Of a stretch of DNA of 64,000 bases, positions 11,301-23,199 are shown one piece after another. Source of the stretch: Anisus vortex (Eukaryota > Mollusca > Gastropoda > Planorbidae); assembly GCA_949126835.1 (NCBI GenBank), contig OX421497.1, positions 18,658,409 through 18,722,408 of the forward strand, written 5' to 3'. Position 1 is the first letter of the stretch. Every line of letters begins with the position of its first letter. The translations under genes and the position numbers were made by a program. The notes under the pieces are model-generated. The model worked only from the letters and a program-made list of their open reading frames with translations, searched no databases and was not told the DNA's origin.

Positions 11301-12630
11301 CAGGGCCCTCACAAGCCTTTGTGGCGCCCCAGGGCAAAAGTTTTAGCGCCGCCCCCTTGCATACTGTAACTGCTTTGTTTAGTTCATAGGTTCTCAACCT
11401 TTTTCGGCTCACCACCCCCCTTTTTCAAATGTTTATCTCTCACTGCTTACCCCCCCCCCCCCGCACCCCTTCCCAATCCGAGGTTGAACTAATGAGTCGA
11501 ATTTGCCGCATATAATTTGTATAGGCCGACTAGATTTGTATGCAATTTTATCATCCTAAAAAGAGCTGTGTTAGGATTTAAAATATATCTCGTTCTTTTT
11601 AGTAAGACACAATTTGTATAATCTCTAACCCGGTGTTCATGCATTGAATAAACGAGAGACGTTTTACGTTAGAAACAATGACGTATGAGTTAGAGTGAAC
11701 GTAGCATATATTTGGCAGAAAACGGGAGACGACCTTAAGCCTTGGTGGCGACGAGACGTGTGTAGACTAGGCTATTGAAACTGTTATATATTTGAATTCA
11801 TCTTGAACATTAATTGTTGGAGAATTTTGGATTAAACATTTAATTATCTTTTTACTACAAGCCGGCAGTTTGTTTATTGCATGTTATCAGATAATGTGAT
11901 CTCCCTGAGAGTTGTGTATATCTGATATAGAACATTTACAAAATAACGGTCACAAGCGGAAATATCATAAAAAGAGCTGAAATTAATACATTTGTTTAAA
12001 TTGTTGTTTAATAAATAATAATAAAAAATATAGGCCTACTGCAAAAGAGGTTGTATGATGTATGAGATTTTCTCTCAAATTATTGTCTTTGGTTTCCAAA
12101 AACTTTAGCATGGAAACAAATATCCATACAATATAGTTAAACTTTAGATGACTAGCGTACCTAAGTGGTAGTAGGGCCTAACAAACTATTTCTAATGCTA
12201 ATTATTCTTTAAAAAATCTGGCCCTTCAGCGATCCCTACTGTTGCGGAACATTAGCGCCCCCCCCCCCTCCAGAGCTTCACACCGCCCCCTGGGGCGCTT
12301 AGTTAATTATTATGGTTAACGACATTTTAAAATGCAATTTTTTTTTAAAGAATATTCTAGATGAGCCAATCTTTTATGAAACCTTTGTGAGCCTATTGAA
12401 AAGCGAAACATTTGTATAAAACAATTTGAGTGTAATTAAATAAGAAGTCTACTTCAACTAATCTATATTTATTCATTATTCCTTTTGTTTACAATTTGTG
12501 TTTCAAATTTTATTTCTCCTTCAACTCTCCTAAAATTTCTGGTATGAACTTAGGCTAAATGTGCCGCCCCCCTAGAAGTGCCGCCCCCGGGCATATGCCC
12601 CCCTCTGCCCTCCCCCATGTGAGGGCACTG
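11301..12630. mobile_element. hAT element family beta, carrying an embedded family-alpha copy
   Basis: The ends are CAGGGCCCTCACA and TGTGAGGGCACTG, inverted with one mismatch. Flanks ACCATAGT (11293-11300) and TCCATAGT (12631-12638) match at 7 of 8 bases. Inside, a family-alpha-like left end (TAGGTTCTCAACC, 11385) and a CCCCTGGGGCGC right end near 12297 are bordered by TTAGTTCA and TTAGTTAA. That looks like the target duplication of an older nested element. No transposase remains. The same composite occurs at 38960-40851. Confidence 0.8.
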
Positions 12631-13403
12631 TCCATAGTATCAGAAGACAATTTTTTTTGCGCCCTTTATATTTTGACAGTTTTGCAGCATTGGCTGTGTC
12701 TGTGGAGACCTATCCTTGAGAGACAAACTGTCGCATCTCTGGCAATTGAAAGCGGCACCGTTGGAGTTGGGCAGGGGCAGCCTATGGTTGTTTATTTCTT
12801 CGCTGCTCTTTTAGCCTCCGCGATAAGGCGAATTTTGCCCTCTGGCGGCATTTGTACCGATATGTAGTGTACTTCTCCAACTACTTCTGTTCTGAGCTAT
12901 CTACGTCACAATTACACACTGGCAAATAGGTCATTAGCGGGTCACAGTGGCGTAGCTAGGGATTTGGGGGCCCGGGGGGCTTGGCCTCTTTAGGGGCCCC
13001 TGCATTTTGACATTCGACATTATGACATTTGTTACATTACAAAACAAAACTTGTTTGGCATCACTATTGTGAAAACATTTTTTTAAATTAAAGGGAGATA
13101 ATTAGCCCGTTTCATTTGAGCTAATATTTCTAATGTTTTTTTTTCTTTTATAAGAAAATTATTGGTTTACAATTTATAACGTTGAAATGATCAAACTGTA
13201 AAAAGTATTTGAAAATTATATAAATATTATAGGACTAAAAAATTTTTATGTATATTTTTAAGCATTACAATAATTACCCAGTTTTTATGACTAGAATGTA
13301 CCTATACCTATTTACAATAGCTCAGTCACGTTATTTTAGGTTTTAAACACATTAAGGACATCTCGGTAAAACTGAAATCGAAATATCATTAACATTAGCA
13401 GAT

Positions 13404-13475
13404 GTTAGGGCGACAGTGATTGGTCAGCAGGGTTGGCAGTTCAGTGAACCAACCACAGGACCAGCCAGATGCACA
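13404..13475 (-). repeat. tRNA-derived SINE fragment (family S1)
   Basis: It matches the SINE at 2901-2998 in the GGGCGACAG..GATTGGTCAGCAG and CAGTGAACCAACCACAGGACCAGC segments, but part of the B box is deleted. It lies within the family-alpha fragment, as at 2901, so the two came as one unit. Confidence 0.5.
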
Positions 13476-13741
13476 CCATAAGCTTATTTGCCAAATACTG
13501 ACCCCTACTTCATCGAAAAGTCATTGCGATTCCTATTTCTTATTAGTATAATAATATGTAGTCCTACAGTTGAGGGATATTAGATATTTAGCAACACTTG
13601 CGTTTAAATCACATTTCATCCAAAAACTAATCGATTCAAATAGCTGAGGTGTTCCAATTATATCAGTTAGTTTGTACCGACCACTTGCCCTTCACCGCCC
13701 CCCAATCGCCACCGGGAATGTCAGCGTGCCCCTAAAGCTTC

Positions 13742-14330
13742 TCACCGCCCCCCGGGGGGCGATATCGCCCCCGTTGAGAACCTATGATCTAGATCAATGC
13801 TGACTAGTATTTTTGACTCCACTGACATTAAAGCCATGCTGCTAAGTCTTTCTTGCGTCATTGTGATCCTGAGATAGTTTTTGATTAACTTGGGTTTTAA
13901 GAATGATCTGTCACATGATGCAATGGAAGTGGCATGAGTTAGCAGTATTCGGATAGGGGTTGCAAGGTTTGAGTACACATTATTACCATATGAAGCCAGC
14001 TTCCTCAATATATCGGTGATTGTGGAACTGGTTTGTTGATGAAAAGTGCTCGTGCATCAATGACATCATTTTGCAGAAAGCATGAAAGGGTCTTTATCTC
14101 TTCAGCAGTTTCCCGTATGTGCAGTCCAGACTTTTGTAGTTTCTTCTGAACTATATTGATTGGGCGCAGGAGATTTGACCAGAATTCCAGATACGCAAAA
14201 AATTCATAAATTTCCATTGCATGAAGAATATTCTGTGCACTACTTCTAGTGTCCATTCTTTCAGTTGTTGATTTAAAAAGTCTCTCCAACAGCTTGATGA
14301 TTTTGTCAAGATGCAAGGAAACTGACGACG
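13742..14330 (-). pseudogene. hAT transposase C-terminal relic with dimerisation domain
   Basis: On the minus strand, two adjacent frames (about 14316-14005 and 14008-13790) encode the end of a hAT transposase. The dimerisation block reads IRILLTHATSIASCDRSF, then LKLIKNYLR.TMTQERLSSMAL, very close to the family's A-RSFSKLKLIK-YLRSTMSQERLS consensus. The final residues run into a family-alpha end. There is no intact N-terminus. It probably belongs to the gamma element that surrounds it. Confidence 0.75.
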
Positions 14331-14663
14331 TAGCTTATTCTCGCGAGGACCACTTTGTACTACTCTCCTTTTGTAGACTCCCGGCTCTAGCTTCTTTCAG
14401 TTTGGCTCATCTCTGGGGTGAATTGGCAAAAAACGTTGAACAATTCATATACAGTTCCAAAAAAGGTGACAATTGCTGGATCTATCTCAGCAGTATGAGG
14501 AGCTGCCAGGTTGAGAGAGTAATTATCACAGTTCAGAAATGTTGCCTTTGGATTTATGTCTAAGAGACGTTTTTGCAGGCCAAAATTTGATTTTTACTAT
14601 TAATAAATTTATTATACCGTTTTTTAGTATGTTTTTAAAATAAAATAAGGGGTAAAAATTGTT

Positions 14664-14980
14664 ATTGGAGAATTGATTGCAAGGGTGGGAAGTTGATTGC
14701 AAGGGTGGGAAAATAATTGATTGCAAGAAAATTCTAAAATAGGGGTGTAAAAGTTTTCATTGGAAAATTGATTGCAAGGATGGGAAAATTGATTGCAAGG
14801 ATGGGAAAATTGATTGCAAGGATGGGAAAATTGATTGCAAGGATGGGAAAATTGATTGCAAGGATGGGAAAATTGATTGCAAGGATGGGAAAATTGATTG
14901 CAAGGATGGGAAAATTGATTGCAAGGATGGGAAAATTGATTGCAAGGATGGGAAAATTGATTGCAAGGGTGGGAACATTG
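14664..14980. repeat. 21-bp tandem array
   Basis: The unit GATGGGAAAATTGATTGCAAG repeats about ten times almost perfectly at 14766-14978. Degenerate copies lie just upstream. It lies inside the gamma hAT. Frames are open on both strands because the period is a multiple of three, and they are not genes. Confidence 0.9.
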
Positions 14981-15067
14981 ATCTAAAACCCTCTATACGT
15001 ACTATTACCCTTCTATTTATGTCTATGGACAGATGGACTATAGCATGGACATTAAATAGAAGCTACC

Positions 15068-15389
15068 CAGGGCCGTATTTTGGATTCTGGGGGCCCTGTT
15101 CCCAAATTTATGTGGGGCCCCTCCTGGCCTCGTCTCTGTCTTCCACATACCTCAGAAGAAAAGTGCCGTTAATTCATGTTACATTGTGTAAAATCATAAA
15201 TAAATTGTATGTCTCGCTTAGCTTGGTTGGACTGGAGTGCTTAAAACTGTAGGGGAATAAAAAAATTTATTTGACATTTTCAACAAAAGAATGGGGATGT
15301 CACAAAAAAATATATTTTTGGGATGAGTGAGGGCCCCTTTTGTGTGGGGGGCCCCCTGTTCTAATGGAACATGCCTACATACGCCACTG
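15068..15389. mobile_element. 322-bp hAT-type element nested in the gamma hAT
   Basis: It begins CAGGGCCGTATTTTGG and ends ACATACGCCACTG. Flanks are AAGCTACC (15060-15067) and AAGATACC (15390-15397), matching at 7 of 8 bases. The terminal homology with the gamma family is partial. Confidence 0.6.
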
Positions 15390-16162
15390 AAGATACCGAT
15401 AAAATGCCGTCAAGATAACGTGTTTTACATAATCCAGAGTTTTTACATGCGTTTTGATATACGTAATTTTGAAATCCTTATTATGTGTGGAATACATGCA
15501 ACATGTTCACTAACTTATATAACAACGTGAATAGCATAATTATATGGCAGTGGCGTAATATTTAATATTTAATGTAAAAAAAAATTCTTTTGGGGGCCCC
15601 CCTTAAGTGGGGGCCCGGGGGGATTTTCAAATTTGCCCCCCCTCCCCCCTAGTTACGCCACTGGCGGGTCAGTTGATTAAAATTAATCGACTGATCTGCT
15701 ATTGACCCACCAAACTAAATATTACTGTTATAATTATTAAGTGCATTTTTTTATTTAAAGAGTAAATCTGTTAATATTATTTCAAATAGGTTTGTACCGC
15801 CCATTCGCCCTTCACCGCCCCCTATTGCCCCCGGGATCGTCAGCGCCCCCCCCCCCCAAGGCCTCCTCACCACCCCTGTGGGGCGATATCGCCCCCGTTG
15901 AGAATCTATAATATAGACTATCTAGGGTTGAGGGTTGTGATTAATTTATCCACAACCGAAAAGGTTAGATCATCAGTTTAAATACAGAACAGCATAGTTT
16001 TTATGTATTAAAGATATAAATGTTTAATCATGGGTTACTGGTAACGTAAAAAAACAATAACATAATATATCAACTATGTAACGTAACTTTAACATAGAAG
16101 ACTCAACAAGATGATACAATAATAAAGGATTATATTTATTAGAAAAAGTTTAGATAGGTTTA

Positions 16163-16370
16163 ATGATAGTTAGGCTCGCTAGCACGCCAACAGGTTTAGT
16201 CATGGTTAGACCCACAAGTACGGCAACAGGTTTAGTGATGGTTAGGCCACTACCACGCCAACAGGTTTAGAGATGGTTAGGCCCACTAGCACGCCAACAG
16301 GTTTAGTGATGGTTGGGCCCACTAGAACGCTAACAGGTTTAGTGATGTTTAGGTATGCTAGCAGGGTAAC
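16163..16370. repeat. 36-bp tandem repeats in intron 1 of copy 1
   Basis: The unit is about 36 bases (GTGATGGTTAGGCCCACTAG followed by CACGCCAACAGGTTTA) and repeats five to six times. The same unit in the same order occurs at 32110-32310 in intron 1 of copy 2, so it predates the duplication. Confidence 0.85.
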
Positions 16371-16450
16371 AACAAACTAATTGGTTGGCTACTTCAACAA
16401 GTTTAGTCAACTGCTACCTGTTGGTTACCAGTATGCTAATTGTCGTCTAA

Positions 16451-17270
16451 ATGTCTACTACTTGTCTACTACCTGTCTACTACCTGTCTACTACCTGTCT
16501 GCTACTTGTCTGCTACCTGTCTACTACCAATCTACTACCTGTCTGCTACTTCTCTACTACTTGTCTACTACCTGTCTACTACCTGTCTGCTACCTGTCTG
16601 CTACCTGTCTACTACCTGTCTACTCCCTGTCTACTACCTGTCTACTACCTGTTTGCTACCTGTCTGCTACCTGTCTACTACCTGTTTGCTACTTGTCTAC
16701 TAACTGTCTACTACCTGTCTGCTACATGTCTACTACCTGTCTACTACCTGTCTACTACCTGTTTGCTACTTGTCTACTACTTGTCTACTACCTGTCTGCT
16801 ACTTGTTTACTACCTGTCTACTACCTGTCTACGACTTGTCTACTACCTGTCTACTACCTGTCTACTACCTGTCTGCTACTTGTCTGCTACTTGTCTACTA
16901 CCTGTCTACTACCTGTCTACTACCTGTCTACTACCTGTCTACTACCTGTCTACTACCTGTCTACTACCTGTCTACTACCTGTTTGCTACTTGTCTACTAC
17001 TTGTCTACTACCTGTCTGCTACTTGTCTACTACCTGTCTACTACCTGTCTGCTACTTGTCTACTACCTGTCTGCTACTTGTCTACTACCTGTCTACTACC
17101 TGTCTACTACCTGTCTACTACCTGTTTGCTACTTGTCTACTACTTGTCTACTACCTGTCTACTACCTGTCTGCTACCTGTCTGCTACTTGTCTACTACCT
17201 GTCTACTACCTGTCTACTACCTGTCTGCTACTTGTCTACTACCTGTCTACTACCTGTCTACTACCTGTCT
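16451..17270. repeat. 11-bp minisatellite CTACTACCTGT, about 75 copies
   Basis: The unit CTACTACCTGT varies mainly at two sites (CTAC/CTGC and CCTGT/CTTGT/TTTGC). Since 11 is not a multiple of three and no reading phase contains a stop, all three + frames stay open for hundreds of codons. These are artefacts, not proteins. The array continues at 19798-19872 after a 2.5 kb insertion. Its counterpart in copy 2 is at 32384-32829 and 33221-33365. Confidence 0.9.
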
Positions 17271-18701
17271 TAGAGATGGGAATCGAACCGAACCCGAACC
17301 GAACACACCGAACTCGAACTGTGGTTTCTAGCGAACCGAACCGAACCCGAACTCTGCCGGTGACCGAACCGAACTTAACCCGAACTTTAAAGTGACGGAC
17401 TCCGAACCGAACCGAACGAACTTATATAAAAGTAACAGAAACAAATATATTAAAATCTTGTCACTAGTAAGCATTCGCCAGTAGCCTAATGATAACATTT
17501 GTATTGATAGTAATAAAAAAAACAATTAATTTTTTATAACCATCCCTTCCCCAACACAATTTGATACATCGGCTTTCAGGCACATAGAAATGCGCGGCGA
17601 AAAAGAAAAAAAAAACATTGCTTAAACAAACATCGACCGACCGTCAACGTAAGTGACCTAGATAGATGTATCACAAAAGCATGATTGCTCTTCCCGCCTC
17701 TGCGACGTCATACTGCTTTTATCTCCTCTCCTGTCTTCACCCCGCTTCCTAGCTGCCTTTACCCCACCAAAAAAAATTAGCGTGTTTATTCTAATAACAA
17801 TCAGTGATAACACGCCTTGACTTTTTTCCCAAGCGCTTGTTTTTGTTCATTCCAAAATTAGGATATTGGCTTTTATTTTTGAGAACCTAGTTATTTTAAC
17901 TTGTTTTTTTTTTAAAGAAAAAATGAATATGTTTGTATGTATATTATTGGTCAAATGTATTTTGCGAAGCAAAAAGAAGCCTAAAAGTATGTCAATTTCA
18001 TTACTACAGCAGCGGCGCTGTGGCTAAAATTGAGTGAATGAGTTACGTTGCAACTAGAGATGGGGGGATGAAGAGGTGTATATTTAACCTCACATTGGAA
18101 AACAAGATAAATTGACCAGACATCATGGTGAACACTCCAGCCGCTTATTTTGAGTGAAAACAAAAATCCAGACTATATGGCATAGATGATAAACTGGCAG
18201 TGTGAGACAAAGAACATTACGGGGTGGGGGAGGGACAAATTGTGCAATGCAGAGGGGGTAAGGGCAAGTGATAGCACAATTAATGGTATAAAGGGGGAGG
18301 GAGATAACATTTTAATGGGAAAATCTTGCACGTTTTGGGTAGGAGGGGGACAATCAAATAGCAGGCTTTTTTGCCTGTTTGCACAGGCTACCCTAAACAA
18401 TTTAAATACTAATATTTCTTTTAAGTATGAAAATTGAAACGTAAACAATTGATAATAATATTACATTTTTAACATAATTTTTTTAAATCCTTGTTTTAGA
18501 AAAAAAAAAAGAAAGGAAAAAGGGTAGGGGGCGGGTAAACAATAGATTACAGAGACTATTTTGTTATAATTTAACATTTCAGGTTACTTTTTAAGAGCTC
18601 AACTTGTCTTTTATGACATTTTAGAGCGTTATCACTGATAACAATGAGCATTGAAAAAAAAAATTGTTTCTGTAATGGCGAAAAATTTTTTAATTCCTAT
18701 C

Positions 18702-18785
18702 ACGTCGCTTACACCAGAAATACGTCGCTTACACCAGAAATACGTCGCTTACACCAGAAATATATTGCTTACACAAGAAATACGT
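18702..18785. repeat. 20-bp tandem repeat, four copies
   Basis: The unit TACGTCGCTTACACCAGAAA is repeated four times, the last with three substitutions. It stops just before the nested hAT at 18799. Confidence 0.85.
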
Positions 18786-18798
18786 ATACTAATTGTAT

Positions 18799-19369
18799 TA
18801 GAGGCCGACCGAACTTCAGTTTCGGTTCTGCTTCGACGCCGAAAGTAGGCCAATGGCCTCTTTTGGTGTGATTTCGGTTTCGGCCGAAGCTAAAAAGTTT
18901 GCTTTCAGTTTGTTTTCGGTTTTGGCCGAAATTGATATTGACTTTCGGTCGTCAGCCGAATATCTTGCGTTTGTCATTTTTTTTTATTGTTTTGTCTAAT
19001 TGTATCAAAATTTTGTCATAATATTTAGACAAATATTATTATAGTATGTATTGCCTTTTAGGTTATTTAATCTTAAAGAATATTCAAATCTGAAAAAAAT
19101 TATATATAATAGGCCTAGGCTACATGTAGGCATATATAGCCTACAACAGTTTATTACAAGTTCTATGGTTTACTTAAATGGGCTACCAATAAACTAGTTA
19201 ATATTTAAAATCTTTTGTTTGGAAATTTAGGTGTGTTTTTTTCGGTTTCGGCCGAAAGTGTTGTTAAACTTTTGGTTTCGGTTATGGATTCAGCCAAAAG
19301 TTAATTTAGAACTTTCGGTATGGTTTCGTTTTCGGCCGAAACCAAATATTTGGTTTCGGTCGGCCTCTA
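18799..19369. mobile_element. 571-bp hAT-like element (family epsilon) nested in delta
   Basis: The ends are TAGAGGCCGACCGAA and TTCGGTCGGCCTCTA. Flanks AATTGTAT (18791-18798) and AATTGTAG (19370-19377) match at 7 of 8 bases. Many TTTCGGCCGAAA-type words crowd both subterminal zones. It is non-autonomous. Confidence 0.8.
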
Positions 19370-20029
19370 AATTGTAGGCCCCTATTTTATATAACAGAAG
19401 ACCCAGAAAAAACACTTAGGCCTATTGTTGTTTTTATTTGCATCAACCTATGTATAATTAATTGTGAGTTTTGAACATGCGGCAGAAGACAAACATTATT
19501 TTAAATCAGTATAAAATTCAGTTTTAGGCTACTATTTTAAAATTTTTTATTTATAAAAAAAACATTTTAATTAAAACGCTAACATTGTAAGAGTTCAGTT
19601 GTTGTCGAACCGAACGGAACCCGAACTTAAATTATCACCGAACCGAACCGAACCCGAACTTTGTTTTTTACTAATCCGACCGAACCGAACCGAACCCGAA
19701 CTTAGGGTCCTACCGAACCGAACCGAACCCGAACTTATGGTCTCACCGAACCGAACCGAACACGAACTGCTAAATGAGGGTTCGATTCCCATCTCTAACC
19801 TGTCTACTACCTGTCTACTAACTGTCTACTACCTGTTTGCTACTTGTCTACTAACTGTCTACTACCTGTCTAAGAAACGGATGTAATGACTGTTTATTTA
19901 CACCATTAAAATACACAATCTGCTTAAATCGCGAAGGATTTGTAAGAAATTATTAGAAAGAAGATAGTTGAATTGACAGAAAGAAGATATCTTATTATTT
20001 AGTGTTTTTCTTTTATTTTCTTTCACTAG

Positions 20030-20185
20030 ATTCATTTCAAGCCGCAAGAGCCTTCGGTATATTGAGTACATTGGCTGGTTTAGGATCTCTCTGCTTGGCC
20101 TCTGTATATTTTGTAATGAACCTTATGGACAAACCTGATATACCGATGGTCAAGATCGCCATTATGGCTTTGAGTATATTTTCTC
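20030..20185 (+). CDS. Claudin/PMP22-like protein, copy 1, exon 2
   Basis: The exon starts after TTTCACTAG and ends TTTTCTC|GTAAGT. It is 156 bases, phase 1 at both ends, and encodes residues 71-122. The QAARAF string (74-79) at the start of membrane segment 2 matches the conserved claudin QAARAL motif. Segment 2 runs about 78-100. A short cytoplasmic loop (MDKPD..) follows, then the first half of segment 3. The 13.2 kb intron before it is swollen by the nested transposons described above. Confidence 0.85.
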
Positions 20186-21204
20186 GTAAGTTTTACATTG
20201 TATTTTGAAACGTCAGTCTGTTTTTATCATCCGCATGCTTAAACTGGTCTAACTATAATAGCATTGCTCAAACTACTTTCATTTAATTTAGACCATTTTA
20301 ACTCGTTTGAAGACGTCATAAGAAGAAAATCAAGACCAAACAAATATATTTAAATGAAACAAACCACTGAATGCCATACCGAATAAAAAAAAGTGTAAGT
20401 GTCAATAAAATGTGCACTGAATAAAAAATCCACCTTAATTAATAGGCCTAATCAAAAGAATATAGTATTGCAATCATACTCAGTATAAAGCAGTACGAAA
20501 TATCGCTAACTGCCATCTGACTGATTTGTATAACGTCACCTATTATTACACTAATGCTATTGGACGGTTTTAGGCTAGCTAAAAAACGAGGAAGTATAGG
20601 CCTATATTACACAATAATTCAACTGTTCACGTTTAAACCATGTAGTCATTAGAGAAGTATATATACCACAATTATTCAATCGTTCACGTTTAAACCGTGG
20701 AGTCATTGGAGACGTACAGGATGTTATAATGAAAGAAAAAAAATACATGGGAGGGGGGGGGGGGTTAAGCTGTCAAGCGAAGCGGAACCTAGTAATCCTC
20801 AAGAAAAAAAGTCACTCACGTATCGTAGAAAAGGTTAAAGGGACATAACAGCATGTATGTAATAGGTACCAGTATTATGGATGTTTTTTTTTATAAATAA
20901 TCTAGACCCTCTATGTATTTAGGATGAAGATATAAATTTAGAATGCCTTTCATTAAACTCCAGAAATGCTTTACCATTTGCAATGTACTAACAAGTTTAA
21001 ATCAATTGCTTAGTGTAATTAGAATGTAAATTCTCAGATTTATAATGTTATTAGTTGTTAGTGCAATAATAGTTTTTTTTTTATTAATGAAGATTTCTAA
21101 AAATTCATATTATAAGCTACATCAACACTTTTTTTTCTATTTTGCCAACAAACACACAAGTAGCTACTAAAAGACTTGTATTTTTCTGTAATTTTGGTTC
21201 ACAG

Positions 21205-21389
21205 TTTTGTTTATGATTATCGCCACAAGTTGCTATGGAGGCGATGTCCACCAGACAGTGAATTTTAATTTCAATAACGTAAAGATTACAACAAACATTG
21301 GCTACTCTCTAATCCTGTATGCTATTGGTGGAATCATCATTTGTATTGGTGGCGTTTTATTTTTTGTTGTACGCGGTCGAGAAATGTAA
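21205..21389 (+). CDS. Claudin/PMP22-like protein, copy 1, exon 3
   Basis: The exon starts after GGTTCACAG and ends with TAA at 21387-21389. It completes membrane segment 3 (to about 131), the second extracellular loop (SCYGGDVHQTVNFNFNN) and membrane segment 4 (about 155-177). The short cytoplasmic tail is VRGREM. There is no PDZ-binding C-terminus of the vertebrate claudin kind. The whole spliced frame is 552 bases with stop, with no disruption. Confidence 0.85.
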
Positions 21390-21522
21390 TGTATTTACTA
21401 AGTAATTTCGTATTGTTAAATTTAATTAATGAAATTAAATTGTTAGATTAAGTTTAGTTTTGTTCCTTTTAAAATAATTAATTACTGTTCTATGTTAATT
21501 TGTATTTTAAGCATTGCTTTTC

Positions 21523-21528
21523 AATAAA
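21523..21528 (+). terminator. Poly(A) signal AATAAA of copy 1
   Basis: AATAAA lies 134 bases after the stop codon, in sequence conserved with copy 2. In copy 2 the equivalent site has changed to CATAAA. Confidence 0.6.
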
Positions 21529-23080
21529 AACATTGATTCATAGAAAATTATAACTTTTATTATTATTATTTTTTTTTAGTCTGTATTATTTGTGTAGCTA
21601 TTTTGTTTTTGTGTGAATTGCTTACTTTAACCAAAAAAAAAGCTATGTTTGTTATGCATCTGCTGTCTTGCTTCTCGCAACTGTTTTGGTCGATATTAAG
21701 TTTTTAAATTATGAGAGTCCTTGAAAGTTAATTTTTTTTTACTAGAATGGCATTAAAAATATGGTCAATTAAAAAAAACAACTTTTTTAAAGTATCAGTG
21801 ACAAAGTAAATAAAAACTTTTAAAAAAGAAGATAAAATATTAGATTATTAAAAGGGAAATGCCTATAATAAAAACACGAATTAAGTAAAAATGGTTCAAC
21901 GTAACATAAACGTAGGCTTACTCAGAAATAAAGAAAAACAAGAACAAATTGAGAAATAAATTGCATGGTTTATTACAAGCCATTCTACACACAAAACATG
22001 TAGTGACGTAGTTAAGAGGTCAGGGTGAGATCGAATCTCTACCAGAAAACCCATTTTCTCTCCCCGTTAATAGCGTTTGATACTATTACTATCATATCTG
22101 ATTAGATTCAAATGTCGAAACATATAGTGGTATTTCAAAAGTATGAATTTTGCATTTTGATTATTAGCCTATATTGTTTTAAACTTTTAATGAATGTATT
22201 ATAATATTGATTTATGGCAATCTAATGGTGTTCTGATTTGTAACAACTTTGGTTTCACATCAAAATATTATCCTTTATTTTGAGTCATTGTTTTCAATAC
22301 AAGTCTGTTATGTCAGTGTTGTGCTGGTATTGTAGTCATTGATTCTTCAGAAATAAAAATACATTTTGAATAACACAATTTTATTCCGAAGGCTATAATA
22401 TAAGACTTTAAAAATATTGTATTAATTTAATGTTTAATTAACTATTAATATTTACATAGGATATAAGTTTTCAAATAGTTAATTGTTCAATTGTGGCTGA
22501 GTTAAGTGTCCACCTGCTACTTACTGCTTCCCATTGTCCAGTATTATTTCGACCTCACCTGGCACTATTCCCCCCCCCCTTTTTTCACCTGGCAACCCTG
22601 GGTAAGCCACTATTATTAGTATAAACACTAAATTAAAAAACACATTAAAATGGAAATAATATAAATAATCAAATTAGTTACTTCACATAAAACATTGTTA
22701 CAACAAAAAAAAATAAAAAATTAATCGACGAACCATTGTAAAGAAATAAAAAGACTCAAGGGAGGTAATAGAGAAAATGTTTTAGGGTTGTGATAGAACG
22801 AATTGTCTCTATGTTATGTTCCCGTTTTTATATAAAAAAAATAAAATAATGTGTAGACAAAGTCAAATGATTGTGGGCTCACCACAACCGATATTCTAAT
22901 ACCACAGTTTCTAAATTGTATAATTCTAGAGATAGTATTACCCTTGTTGATTTTTGAGAGAGATATGTAATGAATCTTAAATTTAAAAAATTGTTTGAGA
23001 ATGGAATAAATGAAAATAGACAAGCGACAGAAATGGGAGAGATGAACATGTCAAAAACCTTCTATCTGAAACATCTAAAA

Positions 23081-23170
23081 CAATGGTTCCTAACCTTTTT
23101 AATGCAGCGACCCCTTGTAATGGGCGTTCGACCCCCAAAAGGGAAGCGAGCCACAGCCTGGGAACCGCTG
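23081..23170. mobile_element. 90-bp hAT MITE in the 3' flank of unit 1
   Basis: It begins CAATGGTTCCTAACCTTTTT and ends GGGAACCGCTG, with a perfect ATCTAAAA duplication (23073-23080 and 23171-23178). The same insertion is present in unit 2 at 43825-43931, so it predates the duplication of the units. Confidence 0.8.
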
Positions 23171-23199
23171 ATCTAAAAGAAAGTCCCACAGGACTTTAA

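Larger units (their letters stand above)
12945..15663. mobile_element. hAT element family gamma, 2.7 kb
   Basis: The ends are CAGTGGCGTAGCTAGG and CCTAGTTACGCCACTG, inverted. A perfect 8-bp duplication GCGGGTCA flanks it (12937-12944 and 15664-15671). It contains a hAT transposase relic on the minus strand, a family-alpha fragment (13020-13785), a 21-bp tandem array and a nested short hAT at 15068-15389. A 176-bp deletion derivative of the same family lies at 26994-27169. Confidence 0.85.
7204..15912. mobile_element. Outer hAT-like element (family alpha) hosting a nest of later insertions
   Basis: The left end TAGGTGCTCAACCTTTTTCGG and the right end CCCCCGTTGAGAATCTA form an imperfect inverted pair. 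ATAGACTA occurs immediately outside both ends (7196-7203 and 15913-15920), as expected for an 8-bp hAT duplication. The right end needs a 4-base offset to fit. The interior holds a decayed ZBED5-like transposase on the minus strand plus at least five later insertions, listed separately. The whole complex lies in intron 1 of claudin-like copy 1 and is absent from copy 2. Confidence 0.6.
17271..19797. mobile_element. hAT-like element (family delta), 2.5 kb, inside the minisatellite
   Basis: The ends TAGAGATGGGAATCGAACC and GGTTCGATTCCCATCTCTA are perfect 19-bp inverted repeats. ACCTGTCT flanks both sides (17263-17270 and 19798-19805), an 8-bp duplication of minisatellite sequence. Subterminal zones (17285-17430 and 19600-19770) are packed with CCGAACCGAACCCGAAC words, in the same orientation at both ends. 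No transposase was recognised. A 20-bp repeat and a second hAT (18799-19369) lie inside. Confidence 0.85.

Noticed and set aside
14757..14986. Opposed frames IFPSLQS and KLIARMG
   Set aside because: They come from the 21-bp array inside a hAT element.
16381..17395. Three overlapping + strand open frames of up to 316 codons (LSTTCLLPVYY repeats)
   Set aside because: They are produced by the 11-bp minisatellite, which has no stop in any phase. The sequence lies in an intron and has no codon preference or splice structure.
18702..18785. Short regular repeats resembling a CRISPR array
   Set aside because: The units are contiguous, without unique spacers, and the genome is eukaryotic. The same applies to the other arrays in the window.
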